Assembly (NCBI RefSeq): GCF_026236535.1
Contig: NZ_JAHTMW010000014.1
Span: forward strand, 186,001 to 250,000
Origin: Streptomyces sp. SKN60
GTDB lineage: Bacteria > Actinomycetota > Actinomycetes > Streptomycetales > Streptomycetaceae
Reading direction: 5' to 3'
Length of the DNA: 64,000 bases
The position numbers and the translations under genes are program-made. The notes under the pieces are model-generated. The model saw only the letters and a program-made list of their open reading frames with translations. It had not been told where the DNA came from and ran no database searches. Positions 30,476-38,982 of the stretch are shown piece by piece (position 1 is the stretch's first letter; the number at the start of each line of letters is the position of its first letter).

Positions 30476-31305
30476 CCGAAGGGCGCATGCCGGACTGGCG
30501 GCGGGAGTTCGCCGAGGAGGCCAGGTCCGAGCGGCCCGACCTCGCCCGGCTGTGCCTGCTGCTGTGCGCCGTCGCCGATCCGGACGTCACCGAGGCCGAC
30601 CTCGACGAGGCCGAGATCGAACTCGACCGGCTCGCCGGGCTCGTCCCGTACGGGACCCGCGGCGCCGACGCGTGGGTCGCGGCGCTCGCCGAGCTGCTCG
30701 GGCGCCGCGAGGGCTTCCAGGGCGTGCCCGCGGACTACCAGCGGCTGGAGTCCTCGCTGCTCCACGAGGTGCTGCGGACCCGGCGGGGCCTGCCCATCCT
30801 GCTGTCCGTGGTGTGGCTGGAGGTGGCCCGCCGGGCCGGCGCGCCGGTGTACGGCCTCGGGCTGCCCGGCCACTTCGTGGTCGGCTTCGGCGACCCCGCG
30901 GAGCTGCACCTCGCCGACCCCTTCGCCGGCGGCCGCGCGATGACCGGCACCGACGCCGAGCTCATCGTCACGAGCGCCACCGGCGAGGCCCTCGACCCCT
31001 CGATGCTGCGCCCCGCGACCCCGCCGGCCATCGTGCTGCGCGTCCTCAACAACATCCGCGCCTGGGCCTCCCCCCGCCCCGAACGCTCCGACGTCGCCCT
31101 CTGGGCCGTCGAACTCTCCCTGCTCCTCCCCTCCCACCCGGCCCGCCTCCGCTACGAGCGCGCGGAGCTCCTCGTGCAGCGCGGCGACTTCCTGACGGGA
31201 GCGGCGGAGATGGAGGCCTACGCGACCATCATGGACGCCGTCGAACCGAGCGCCGCGGAAACCATCCGCCGCCGCGCGAAGGCGGCACGCGCGCTGCTGA
31301 ACTAG
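30472..31305 (+). CDS. Transglutaminase-like SirB1-family protein
   Basis: A 277-residue protein starting at ATG 30472, inside the preceding stop (ATGA). The N-terminal helical region has EADLDEAEIELDRLAGLVPY. The core is LLHEVLRTRRGLPILLSVVW then GLGLPGHFVVGF, and the C-terminal TPR-like helices are RYERAELLVQRGDFLTGAAE and METIRRRAKAARALLN-type. It matches the SirB1_N/transglutaminase_9 family, whose catalytic Cys is often missing; here the R-R-G-L-P-I-L-L segment has no Cys, so protease or transglutaminase activity is doubtful. Followed by a strong terminator. Confidence 0.85.
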   Translation: MTEGRMPDWRREFAEEARSERPDLARLCLLLCAVADPDVTEADLDEAEIELDRLAGLVPYGTRGADAWVAALAELLGRREGFQGVPADYQRLESSLLHEVLRTRRGLPILLSVVWLEVARRAGAPVYGLGLPGHFVVGFGDPAELHLADPFAGGRAMTGTDAELIVTSATGEALDPSMLRPATPPAIVLRVLNNIRAWASPRPERSDVALWAVELSLLLPSHPARLRYERAELLVQRGDFLTGAAEMEAYATIMDAVEPSAAETIRRRAKAARALLN

Positions 31306-31370
31306 GCGGCGGGCCGGGTGCGGATCCACCGCACGAGCCCCACCGGCCGCAGGCCCTTGCAGAAGCCTCG

Positions 31371-31400
31371 GAGCCCCACCCGCGGGCGCGGGTGGGGCTC
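31371..31400. terminator. Bidirectional terminator
   Basis: GAGCCCCACCCGC pairs with GCGGGTGGGGCTC around a 4-base loop, between convergent genes. Confidence 0.85.
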
Positions 31401-31432
31401 CTCGGACGAGAGACCGGGGGACGTCGGGCCCG

Positions 31433-33526
31433 TCAGCCCTCGCCGCTCAGGTCGATCGTCTTCGTGCGCTCGGCCTTGGTCTTGCCGCGCAGGGCGTCGC
31501 GCATCACGAAGGCGACGTCGTCGGCGTTGACCTGGTGCTTGGTGCCGTCGGCCTTGGTGATCATGATGCCGTCGAAGACGCCGTCGAGGAGCTCGGTGAT
31601 CGCCTGCTTGTTGTAGACCTCGACCAGGCGGCCGTCGACGGCCTTCATGGAGAGGATCTTCGGGAGGGACCGGGCCGGGCCGAAGTCGATGTGCTTGGTG
31701 CCGGCGTTGATGGTGATCTTGTCGGACATCGCGGGCTGGGCGAACTCCTCCATCGCCCGGTCCAGCTCGTCCTTGGTGACGCTCGGCTGGCGGGTGACGA
31801 CGGGGAGCTCGACGGTGTTGGGCCGGCCGGTCTCGACCTGGGAACGGTAGGCGTCCTTGACGGAGATCATGGAGCGCTGGATGTCCAGGCCCTTGCCCGC
31901 CTTGCCCTCGACCGCGGTGACCTTGTTCGGGGCGAAGACGATGGTGCCCTCGGTGACCGAGCCGGAGGTGCCGGCCAGGTCGGTGAGGGCGACGGCGAGC
32001 TTCTCGTCGTCCACCGGGAAGACCGGCTTCGCCTCGCGCGTACCGCCGAAGAGGGAGCCGATGACGGAGACCGGGTTGTAGTCGCTGCCCGCGGCGGCGC
32101 GGACGGTCTCCTGGGCGTCCAGGGCGAGGCCCGCCTTGTCCGGGGCGAGTTCGGCCTTGGCGCCGCCGATGTTGAGCTGCAGCGGGGCGTGGGCGCGCTT
32201 GCCGAGGGCCGCGTCCAGCTTGGCGACGGCCTCCTCCTTCGTACCGCCGCCGATGTCGACGCCGAGGACCGTCGTGCCCTTGGGGACGTCGGAGTGGTTG
32301 AGGAGCAGGCCCGCGCCGTAGGCGACGCCGGCCAGGCCGACCACGCCGACGCCGACGAGGACGAGCTTGGAGCGGCCCTTCTTGGCCGGGGCGGGGGCGG
32401 GCTTCGGCGCGGGCTTGGCGGCGCTCCGGGGCGCGGCGGCGGCCGGCTCGGCGCGCTCGGGGATGCGCGGGGTCAGGTCGGGCCCGGCCGGCGGGACGAC
32501 CGGCATGCCGCTGGTGAGCGTCGAGCCGGAGACGTGGCCCGGCTCCCCGTAACCCGACTCCCCGAGCCCCGGACCGCCGGGCGGCACCGGCGCGGGGGGC
32601 TGCGGGGTGAGGATCGCGGTGTCGTCGGACATCCGCGGCGCCATGGGCCGGCGCGGCGCGGCGCCCCGGCGCTGGTCGGGGCCGGCGACCGGGCTGCTGC
32701 CGGTGACCGGGCCGGTGGTCGGCCCGGCCGGGGGCGCGGCGGCGTCGACGACGGGCGTGCCGCCGGCCGGGGTGTGGCCGGGGCCGTTGTCGTAGAGCGG
32801 GTTGCCGTTGCCGTAGTAGGGGTCACCGGGGACGGGACCGTCGTAGCGCGGGGTGCCGCCCGCCGGCGTGGGTGCCGGGCCGCCGGTGAGCGGGGTGACC
32901 ACCGGCATGCTCTGGGTGGTGCTGCCCACGGACGGGACGCCGTCGCCTGCGGAGCCCGCGAAGCCGGGGGCGGCCGGGGCGGGCGCCGACGGGGCCGGGG
33001 CCTGCGGGGCGGGGGCGGCGGGCTGCTGCGGGGCCGGCGGCTCGGGGGCCTTGGCCGCGGACGGCTTGCGCGGCGCGAACCAGCTGCTGGTCGGCCGCTC
33101 CTCGCCGGCACCACCGGCGCCCGGCTCGGCCGGGGCCGCGGCCTCCGGCTCGCGCACGGGCGCGGGGGCCGGGGCGGGTGCCTGGCGCGCCGGGGCCGGC
33201 CGGGTGGGCAGCGGCGGCTCGGCGGCCCGCTGCTCCTCCGCCGGGGTCTCGGCCGCGCCGGCGGCGCGGTCCGCGTCACCGACCGGCTTGCGGACCACCA
33301 CGGGCGGGATCGGCCGCGAACCCGGGATGTTGATCCGGATCCGGGTGGTCAGCGTGGTCTCGGTCTTGGGCTCCTCGGGCGGCCCGGCGGCGGCGCCGTT
33401 CTCCGGGGCAGCCTCCTGATCGCCGCGCAGACCGTACGGCGGGGTGCCCGAGGGGTACGCGGCCCCGCCGCGCCCCTGGGCGCCGGAGGACGAACTGTCA
33501 GTCTCTCGACCAGTTTCACGACTCAA
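31433..33526 (-). CDS. Large membrane-anchored protein with peptidoglycan-binding-like repeats
   Basis: A 697-residue protein from TTG 33526 (GGGAG at 8 bases). Residues 1-380 are a disordered cytoplasmic region rich in Pro, Ala and Gly. A single membrane helix spans about 387-409. The extracytoplasmic part holds repeated units of the PG_binding_4/VanW-associated type: VLGVDIGGGTKEEAVAKLDA, DKAGLALDAQETVRAAAG, PVVTRQPSVTKDELDRAMEE, then IDFGPARSLPKILSMKAVDG. Such repeats accompany L,D-transpeptidases and VanW proteins, but neither catalytic domain follows here, so it may be a scaffold or binding protein of the cell wall. The long cytoplasmic half resembles phosphorylated regulatory regions (inference). 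Confidence 0.78.
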   Translation of the reverse strand: MSRETGRETDSSSSGAQGRGGAAYPSGTPPYGLRGDQEAAPENGAAAGPPEEPKTETTLTTRIRINIPGSRPIPPVVVRKPVGDADRAAGAAETPAEEQRAAEPPLPTRPAPARQAPAPAPAPVREPEAAAPAEPGAGGAGEERPTSSWFAPRKPSAAKAPEPPAPQQPAAPAPQAPAPSAPAPAAPGFAGSAGDGVPSVGSTTQSMPVVTPLTGGPAPTPAGGTPRYDGPVPGDPYYGNGNPLYDNGPGHTPAGGTPVVDAAAPPAGPTTGPVTGSSPVAGPDQRRGAAPRRPMAPRMSDDTAILTPQPPAPVPPGGPGLGESGYGEPGHVSGSTLTSGMPVVPPAGPDLTPRIPERAEPAAAAPRSAAKPAPKPAPAPAKKGRSKLVLVGVGVVGLAGVAYGAGLLLNHSDVPKGTTVLGVDIGGGTKEEAVAKLDAALGKRAHAPLQLNIGGAKAELAPDKAGLALDAQETVRAAAGSDYNPVSVIGSLFGGTREAKPVFPVDDEKLAVALTDLAGTSGSVTEGTIVFAPNKVTAVEGKAGKGLDIQRSMISVKDAYRSQVETGRPNTVELPVVTRQPSVTKDELDRAMEEFAQPAMSDKITINAGTKHIDFGPARSLPKILSMKAVDGRLVEVYNKQAITELLDGVFDGIMITKADGTKHQVNADDVAFVMRDALRGKTKAERTKTIDLSGEG

Positions 33527-33700
33527 AGCAGGATCTCCCGGTTGGCTCCGCCGCCCGCTCTTGCTGATGCTCGTGGTGATCCGGGCGGTCGACGGCGCGC
33601 ACCACCATACTGGCCGCCGCCGATCCGCACCCGGCCCGGCGTGGATCCGCCACGGGCAATCCGGCCGAAGTCAAGACACTCTCGCGTCAAGTCGGCCTGT

Positions 33701-34066
33701 TCACGCGCCCGGTCGGGCCATGCGGGTCATCGTGGCGCACATCACAGCGACCGCCATGCCGCCGAGCAGGAAGACCATCTCGCCGATGCCGCCGCCGAAC
33801 AGACCGTCACCTTCCGGGCGTCCGAAGCTCAGCAGGATGATGGCGACGAGCCAGCCGGCGCCGGCCGCGGCGACGCCGAGCTGGTTTCCGGTGGCGCGCC
33901 GGGCGCCGTAGAAGACGGCTCCGGAGGCGAGCAGGGCGAGCAGCAAACCGGCCGGGAACCAGGCGGCTTGGACGAGGGATCCGGCGGAACCGACGAGTAC
34001 GCCGAGGACCAGAAGCACCGCGTACCAGGCGTATCGGGCGCCCGAGGAGAGGTCGGATCCGGTCAT
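33701..34066 (-). CDS. Small integral membrane protein (DUF6113-like)
   Basis: A 121-residue protein with four hydrophobic segments (YAWYAVLLVLGVLVGSAGSL, WFPAGLLLALLASGAVFYGA, GVAAAGAGWLVAIILLSFG, EMVFLLGGMAVAVMCATM). Its ATG overlaps the mshB stop (ATGA), so it is coupled to mshB; a membrane protein gene sits next to mshB in mycobacteria as well. No transporter signature. Function unknown. Confidence 0.82.
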   Translation of the reverse strand: MTGSDLSSGARYAWYAVLLVLGVLVGSAGSLVQAAWFPAGLLLALLASGAVFYGARRATGNQLGVAAAGAGWLVAIILLSFGRPEGDGLFGGGIGEMVFLLGGMAVAVMCATMTRMARPGA

Positions 34067-35010
34067 GCGCCCGCCACCTCCTCCGCACCGCCCAGCCCTT
34101 CCGTACCGCCCAGCCCTTCCGTATCTTCGAGACCCGCGAACAGGTCGGTCTCGCGGGTGCCCTCGGGCGCACCGGAGGTGCCCCGCACCAGCTCGTAGTA
34201 CTCGGTGGTGAAGATCGGCTGCGCGAGGTTGTTGGAGAGCGCGAAGAAGGGCCCGTCGACGGCGACTTGGGTGGCGTGGGCGGCCATGGCCGCGGTCTTC
34301 CGTGCGGTGTGCGCCTCCCCGCCCGCGATCTCGGCGGTGACGCGCTCCTCGGGGACCACTCCGGGCACGTCGCCGAGGACGGCGTCGGCGGGGAACACGG
34401 AGCCCTCGGCGGCGAGGCGGGCGAAGCCGGCCTCGGCGACCGGGCGCGGCACCCGGTTCCAGTAGATCTTGGCGACGGCGTGGGCGGGGCCGAGCTCCGG
34501 GCGGTAGCCGGGGTCGGCGGCGAGGTCGGCAGCGCGCATGGCGACCCGGTGGGCCTGGATGTGGTCGGGGTGGCCGTAGCCGCCGTCGGGGTCGTAGGTG
34601 ACGAGGACCTGCGGGCGGGTCTCGCGGATCACCTCGACGAGGTACGGGGCGGCCGCGTCGACCTCGGTGTTCCAGAAGGCGCCGGGGCGGCGGTTCTGCT
34701 CGGCGCCCATCATCCCGGAGTCGCGGAAGCGGCCGGGGCCGCCGAGGAAGCGGTGGTCGGTGACGCCCAGCTCCTTCATGGCGGCGGCGAGTTCGCCGAC
34801 CCGGAAGGCGCCGAGCCGGTCCTCCCGGTCGGGTGCGAGGTGGGCGAGCTCGGGCGGGATGACCTCGCCCTCCTCGCCCAGGGTGCAGGTCACCAGGGTC
34901 ACGAGGGCGCCCTCGGCCGCGTACTTGGCCATGGTCGCGCCGTTGTTGATCGACTCGTCGTCGGGGTGCGCGTGCACCAGGAGCAGACGACGGGCTGGGA
35001 GAACCGTCAT
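34063..35010 (-). CDS. mshB: GlcNAc-Ins deacetylase of mycothiol biosynthesis
   Basis: A 315-residue zinc deacetylase of the PIG-L/LmbE fold. It has LLLVHAHPDDESINNG (His15, Asp18 in AHPDDE), VTCTLGEEGEVIPPEL (39-54), and GGYGHPDHIQAHRVAM with GHPDH at 146-150. It removes acetate from 1-O-(2-acetamido-2-deoxy-glucopyranosyl)-myo-inositol, step two of mycothiol synthesis. The C-terminal 25 residues contain a short GLGGTE-type repeat. ATG 35010 shows TAGGGT at leaderless distance, and the MITE-like copy 2 begins 23 bases upstream, so its end lies where the -35 would be. Confidence 0.93.
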   Translation of the reverse strand: MTVLPARRLLLVHAHPDDESINNGATMAKYAAEGALVTLVTCTLGEEGEVIPPELAHLAPDREDRLGAFRVGELAAAMKELGVTDHRFLGGPGRFRDSGMMGAEQNRRPGAFWNTEVDAAAPYLVEVIRETRPQVLVTYDPDGGYGHPDHIQAHRVAMRAADLAADPGYRPELGPAHAVAKIYWNRVPRPVAEAGFARLAAEGSVFPADAVLGDVPGVVPEERVTAEIAGGEAHTARKTAAMAAHATQVAVDGPFFALSNNLAQPIFTTEYYELVRGTSGAPEGTRETDLFAGLEDTEGLGGTEGLGGAEEVAGA

Positions 35011-35016
35011 GGCCCC

Positions 35017-35022
35017 ACCCTA
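35017..35022 (-). promoter_or_regulatory. -10 box of a probable leaderless mshB transcript
   Basis: On the minus strand TAGGGT ends 6 bases before the ATG. The matching -35 position falls inside the end of the repeat element at 35033-35197. Confidence 0.5.
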
Positions 35023-35032
35023 CGAGACGCGT

Positions 35033-35197
35033 AGGGCCTGTCCGGCGGATCAGGGTCGGACAGGCCGCGGGGTCTGGTGCGGTGCATCGCAAGGCGCCGG
35101 AGCGTCTCGATAGCGGAGCTATCGGGGCGCTTCGGCAACGCGGCGAGGTGCCGTGCCAGGCGTCGCGGACCCGGCCATGATCCGCCGGACAGGCCCT
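35033..35197 (+). mobile_element. MITE-like hairpin element, copy 2
   Basis: Perfect 20-base terminal inverted repeats AGGGCCTGTCCGGCGGATCA / TGATCCGCCGGACAGGCCCT. Nearly the whole 165 bases fold into one hairpin. 35065-35085 pairs with 35148-35168 (14 Watson-Crick, 6 G-U, one mismatch). 35096-35114 pairs with 35118-35136 (16 Watson-Crick, 3 G-U), ending in GATAGC GGA GCTATC. It shares internal blocks with copy 1: GTCTGGTGCG, ATCGCAAGGCG, CAACGCGGCGAG and GTGCCAGGCG. No coding sequence. Confidence 0.78.
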
Positions 35198-35227
35198 GGG
35201 AGGCGGGGCCGGGGAAAGACCGGCAGG

Positions 35228-35422
35228 TCAGAACTTGAGGCCGCCGATCATGCTCGCCACGTTCGTGGTGAGGGTGCTGATGGACGGGGCGATGGACGAG
35301 CTCGCCAGATAGAAGCCGAGCAGCGCGCAGATCGCCGCGTGACCGGCCTTGAGTCCGGATTTCCGGATCAGCAGGAAGACGACGATCGCCAGCAGCACCA
35401 CCACCGAGATCGAGAGTGCCAC
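35228..35422 (-). CDS. Small membrane protein of 64 residues
   Basis: A 64-residue protein with two hydrophobic segments (MALSISVVVLLAIVVFLLIR and GHAAICALLGFYLASSSIAP) and a polar end SISTLTTNVASMIGGLKF. GTG 35422 has GGAGG just upstream. I recognise similar small proteins in Streptomyces; there is no known function. The size and layout resemble small phage holins or membrane stress peptides, but the neighbourhood gives no support for either. Confidence 0.75.
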   Translation of the reverse strand: MALSISVVVLLAIVVFLLIRKSGLKAGHAAICALLGFYLASSSIAPSISTLTTNVASMIGGLKF

Positions 35423-35581
35423 GGCGGTTCACCTCCACACTTCTTCGGTCGGACGTTTCTTCGGTCGGACGTTCGGTTGGCATGTGCCCGATGGATGCTT
35501 ACCCACCTAGCGCTACGGATCATAACTATCCGTGCCATCGCATCGATCGGTGTACGGAGGCATGAGGGGGCGCACGGACGC

Positions 35582-35587
35582 TAGTTT
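35582..35587 (+). promoter_or_regulatory. -10 box of a probable leaderless transcript (S9 peptidase)
   Basis: TAGTTT ends 7 bases before ATG 35595. The GGAGG at 35556-35560 is too far from this ATG and only one base from the next upstream ATG. Confidence 0.5.
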
Positions 35588-35594
35588 CGGTCAC

Positions 35595-37784
35595 ATGACT
35601 TCGTCGCACGAGCAGGCCTCGTTCCCCCGCCAGTACGCCAGGACACAGCGGTTCACCCTCGGCGCACCGCGCGCGTTCACCGTGGCGCCGGACGGCGGGC
35701 GCGTGGTGTTCGTGCGGTCCGGTTCGGGCACGGACCGCTCGCACCGGCTGTGGGTGCTCGACCTGGACGGTCCGGGCGGTCCGGGCGGTCCGGACGGACC
35801 GGTCGAGCGGCTCGCGGCCGACCCGGAGGCGCTCCTCGGCGGCGCCGCCGAGGAGTTGTCGGCGGAGGAGCGGGCCCGGCGGGAGCGCAGCCGGGAGGGT
35901 TCGGCGGGGATCGTGGGCTATGCGGTGGACGGGGCCGCGGAGTTGGCGGCGTTCGCGCTCTCCGGGCGCCTGTTCACGGCGGAGCTGCGGGCGGGCACGG
36001 CCCGCGAGCTGCCGGTGCCGGGTCCGGTGGTGGACCCGCGGCCCTCGCCGGACGGGCGTCTGGTGGCGTACGCGGCGGGCGGCGCGCTGCGGGTGACCGG
36101 GGCGGACGGCACCGGCGACCGGGCGCTCGCCGAGCCGGCGGACGGGGAGGACGGAGTCGTCTACGGGCTCGCCGAGTTCGTGGCCTCGGAGGAGATGGGC
36201 CGGTCGAGGGGCTTCTGGTGGGCGCCCGGCTCGGACCGGCTGCTGGTCGCGCGGGTCGACGAGTCGCCCGTACGACGCTGGTGGATCGCGGATCCGGCGC
36301 ATCCGGAGCGGGAGCCGCAGGCGGTCGCGTACCCGGCGGCGGGGACGCCGAACGCGGACGTCCGGCTCTTCGTCGTGGATCTGACCGGAAATCGCACCGA
36401 GGTCTTGTGGGACCGGGCCGTCTTCCCCTACCTGGCCCGGGTGCACTGGTCGTCCGGCGGTGCGCCGCTGCTCCTCGTACAGGCGCGGGACCAGCGGAGT
36501 CAGGCGTGTCTGACGGTCGATCCGGAGACGGGGGCGACCAGGACGCTGCAGGTGGACGAGGACCCGGTGTGGCTGGAGCTGTTCGGCGGGGTGCCGGCGT
36601 GGACGCCGGACGGGCGGCTGGTACGGATCGTGGACCGGAACGGCGTGCGGGTCCTGGCGGTCGGCGACCGGGCCCTGACGGACGCGCGGCTGCACGTACG
36701 GGCGGTGCTCGACGTCGGCGCGGAAGATGTCCTGATCTCGGCGTCGAAGGGTGAGGCGGCGGAGGAAGACGCTGCTCCGGAGACCGGTGAGATCCATGTG
36801 TACCGGGTGAGTGAACGGGGCGTGGAGCGGGTCTCGGAGGGGCCCGGGGTGCACTCGGCCGTACGGTCCGGCTCGGGTGCCGGCGCGGTCACCGTGCTGT
36901 CCTCGGCCCGCCCGGACGCGCCCGGCAGCACCGTACGCGTGCTGCGGGACGGCAAGCGGCTCGCCGAGGTCGTCTCGTACGCGCAGCGGCCGGCGCTCTC
37001 CGCGGACATCACGCTCGTCGAGGCGGGCGAGCGGCGCATCCCGTGCGCCGTGCTGCTGCCCTCGACGTGGCGGGAGGGCGACGGGCCGCTGCCGGTGCTC
37101 ATGGACCCGTACGGCGGTCCGCACGGGCAGCGGGTGGTCGCGGCCCACAACCCGCATCTGACGTCCCGCTGGTTCGCCGAGCAGGGCTTCGCGGTGATCG
37201 TGGCCGACGGGCGCGGCGCCCCGGGCCGCTCCCCCGCCTGGGAGAAGGCGATCAGCGGCGACTTCACGCTCACCCTCGACGACCAGGTCGAGGCGCTGCA
37301 GGCGCTCGCCGGGCGCTTCCCGCTGGACCTCGGCCGGGTCGCGATCCGCGGCTGGTCCTTCGGCGGCTATCTGGCGGGGCTTGCGGCGCTGCGCCGCCCA
37401 GACGTGTTCCACGCGGCCGTGGTGGGCGCGCCGGTCACGGACTGGCGGCTCTACGACACCCATTACACCGAGCGCTATCTGGGCCTGCCGGAGGAGGGCG
37501 CGGAGGAGGCCGACGTCTACGCGGCGAACTCGCTGATGTCCGACACCGGCCTCACCGAACCCCGGGAGCCGGCCCGGCCGATGATGGTCGTGCACGGTCT
37601 CGCCGACGACAACGTGGTGATGGCGCACACCCTGCGGCTCTCCTCCGCCCTCCTCGCGGCGGGCCGCCCGCACGAGGTGCTGCCGCTGTCGGGCGTCACG
37701 CACATGACGCCGCAGGAGCAGGTGGCGGAGAACCTGTTGCTGCTGCAGGTGGACTTCCTGAAGCGGTCGCTGGGCCTGGGCTGA
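35595..37784 (+). CDS. S9 family prolyl peptidase (dipeptidyl-peptidase IV-like)
   Basis: A 729-residue cytoplasmic serine peptidase of the DPP IV type. An N-terminal beta-propeller region (about 30-450; VDPRPSPDGRLVAYAAGGAL, VASEEMGRSRGFWWAPGSDR with the S9B glutamate motif) precedes the alpha/beta-hydrolase domain. There LPVLMDPYGGPHGQRVVAAH gives the oxyanion region, GWSFGGYLAG the nucleophile Ser, and the C-terminal region has MVVHGLADDNVVMAH (Asp) and LPLSGVTHMTP (His). Such enzymes trim Xaa-Pro dipeptides. It lies beside the two oligopeptide transporter operons and could process imported peptides (inference from position). Confidence 0.9.
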   Translation: MTSSHEQASFPRQYARTQRFTLGAPRAFTVAPDGGRVVFVRSGSGTDRSHRLWVLDLDGPGGPGGPDGPVERLAADPEALLGGAAEELSAEERARRERSREGSAGIVGYAVDGAAELAAFALSGRLFTAELRAGTARELPVPGPVVDPRPSPDGRLVAYAAGGALRVTGADGTGDRALAEPADGEDGVVYGLAEFVASEEMGRSRGFWWAPGSDRLLVARVDESPVRRWWIADPAHPEREPQAVAYPAAGTPNADVRLFVVDLTGNRTEVLWDRAVFPYLARVHWSSGGAPLLLVQARDQRSQACLTVDPETGATRTLQVDEDPVWLELFGGVPAWTPDGRLVRIVDRNGVRVLAVGDRALTDARLHVRAVLDVGAEDVLISASKGEAAEEDAAPETGEIHVYRVSERGVERVSEGPGVHSAVRSGSGAGAVTVLSSARPDAPGSTVRVLRDGKRLAEVVSYAQRPALSADITLVEAGERRIPCAVLLPSTWREGDGPLPVLMDPYGGPHGQRVVAAHNPHLTSRWFAEQGFAVIVADGRGAPGRSPAWEKAISGDFTLTLDDQVEALQALAGRFPLDLGRVAIRGWSFGGYLAGLAALRRPDVFHAAVVGAPVTDWRLYDTHYTERYLGLPEEGAEEADVYAANSLMSDTGLTEPREPARPMMVVHGLADDNVVMAHTLRLSSALLAAGRPHEVLPLSGVTHMTPQEQVAENLLLLQVDFLKRSLGLG

Positions 37785-38768
37785 TCACCAGCCCGGCGGG
37801 CGGTGCGCGGGCGGCGCCGGCGGGAGGGCGGCGACCGGGCGGTACGGGGTGCGGCGGCGGCCCGGGCGGGCGAGCAGGAGCAGCACGGAGAGGCCGGCCA
37901 GCAGGGAGTAGCCGCAGCCGATGTCGTACGCCAGGGAGTAGATGTCCTGCTCGGGCACGTAGGTGTGCCAGCTCTGGCGCAGGGCGGCCGCCGTGCCGCC
38001 CGCGCCGACGCCCGCGAGGAGCAGGCCGGCGAGGAGGCCGAGCGGGCGGGTGTGCGGGGCGCGGGCGAAGGCGCTGCCAGCGGCGGCGAGGAGGAGCAGG
38101 ACGAGGACGGCGTTCAGCCAGCCGGGCGGGACGGCGAGGGTGGGCAGGAGCAGGGAGCGGCCGCCGGTGTAGCGGCCGACGGTGTACTCGACGGGCAGCA
38201 GGGTCGCCCAGCGGATCTCCCAGGCGGCCCACATCAGCCCGGCGAGCGCGCACAGGACACCGGCGGTGACGGCGGGTCCGGTACGGGGACGGTCGGGGGT
38301 CCCGGGGGCCGCGGGGTCGCCGGGGGCCCGGCCGGCGGGCTCGCGGCCTGCGGGCTCACGGCCGGCGGCGGCGGTGACCACCAGGGCGCCGCCGAGGGCG
38401 AGCACGATCATGGTGCCGACCAGGGCCTCGACGCCGGAGGCCCACAGTCCGGGCAGGCGCAGGCCGAGGGTGGTGAGTCCGGTGACGGCCATCGCGGACC
38501 CGGCGAGCGGGGAGCGCAGGGCGACGACGGCGGTGACCGCGTAGGCGGCGAGCAGCAGCGGGTCGACGAGGGTGGTGGCCGCGGTGGGCTGGAGGCGGAA
38601 GCCGTGGTCGCCCGCCCAGTACCAGAGCAGTTCGGCGGTGGGCCCGAAGGTCGCGAGGTCGCGCAGCAGCCAGACGAGGGTGACGAGGGCGAGCGCGGCG
38701 CACAGTGCGGCGCCGGTGAGACGTGCCGTTCGTGTCACTGTCACGAGGCCGATACTCACGGTCGCCAT
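37785..38768 (-). CDS. Polytopic membrane protein, unknown function
   Basis: A protein of about 327 residues with seven or eight hydrophobic segments (ALCAALALVTLVWLLRDLAT, LLAAYAVTAVVALRSPLAGS, VGTMIVLALGGALVVTAAAG, LNAVLVLLLLAAAGSAFARA, and others) and a proline-rich C-terminus. A short repeat GREPAGREPAGRAPG sits in a cytoplasmic loop. No transporter or enzyme motif recognised. The start is uncertain: ATG 38792, ATG 38768 and GTG 38744 are all in frame, none with a clear Shine-Dalgarno. It converges tightly on the S9 peptidase gene (adjacent stops). Confidence 0.7.
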   Translation of the reverse strand: MATVSIGLVTVTRTARLTGAALCAALALVTLVWLLRDLATFGPTAELLWYWAGDHGFRLQPTAATTLVDPLLLAAYAVTAVVALRSPLAGSAMAVTGLTTLGLRLPGLWASGVEALVGTMIVLALGGALVVTAAAGREPAGREPAGRAPGDPAAPGTPDRPRTGPAVTAGVLCALAGLMWAAWEIRWATLLPVEYTVGRYTGGRSLLLPTLAVPPGWLNAVLVLLLLAAAGSAFARAPHTRPLGLLAGLLLAGVGAGGTAAALRQSWHTYVPEQDIYSLAYDIGCGYSLLAGLSVLLLLARPGRRRTPYRPVAALPPAPPAHRPPGW

Positions 38769-38851
38769 CGGCCGAAACAAGCGGTTCCGCATATGCGGGG
38801 TGCGTGTGCGTCAAGTCGAGACATCGGGGAGGCCCGGCGAGCGGGGCGGGC

Positions 38852-38889
38852 GGCCGGCCGGGGCGCCGCGTGCGCCGCCCCGGCCGGCC
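38852..38889 (-). terminator. Terminator of the first peptide transporter operon
   Basis: GGCCGGCCGGGGCG pairs with CGCCCCGGCCGGCC, downstream of the last gene (ending at 38983). Confidence 0.75.
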
Positions 38890-38982
38890 TACGGCACCCG
38901 CACGGCCGTACGCCGATCAGCGTCCCGCGTCCGTATATCGGAACCGATTCACCGGTGTTGCGGCGCTGTTAATGCGGTCCCC

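Noticed and set aside
35228..35422. Small two-helix protein as a phage holin
   Set aside because: No endolysin or other phage gene in the window.
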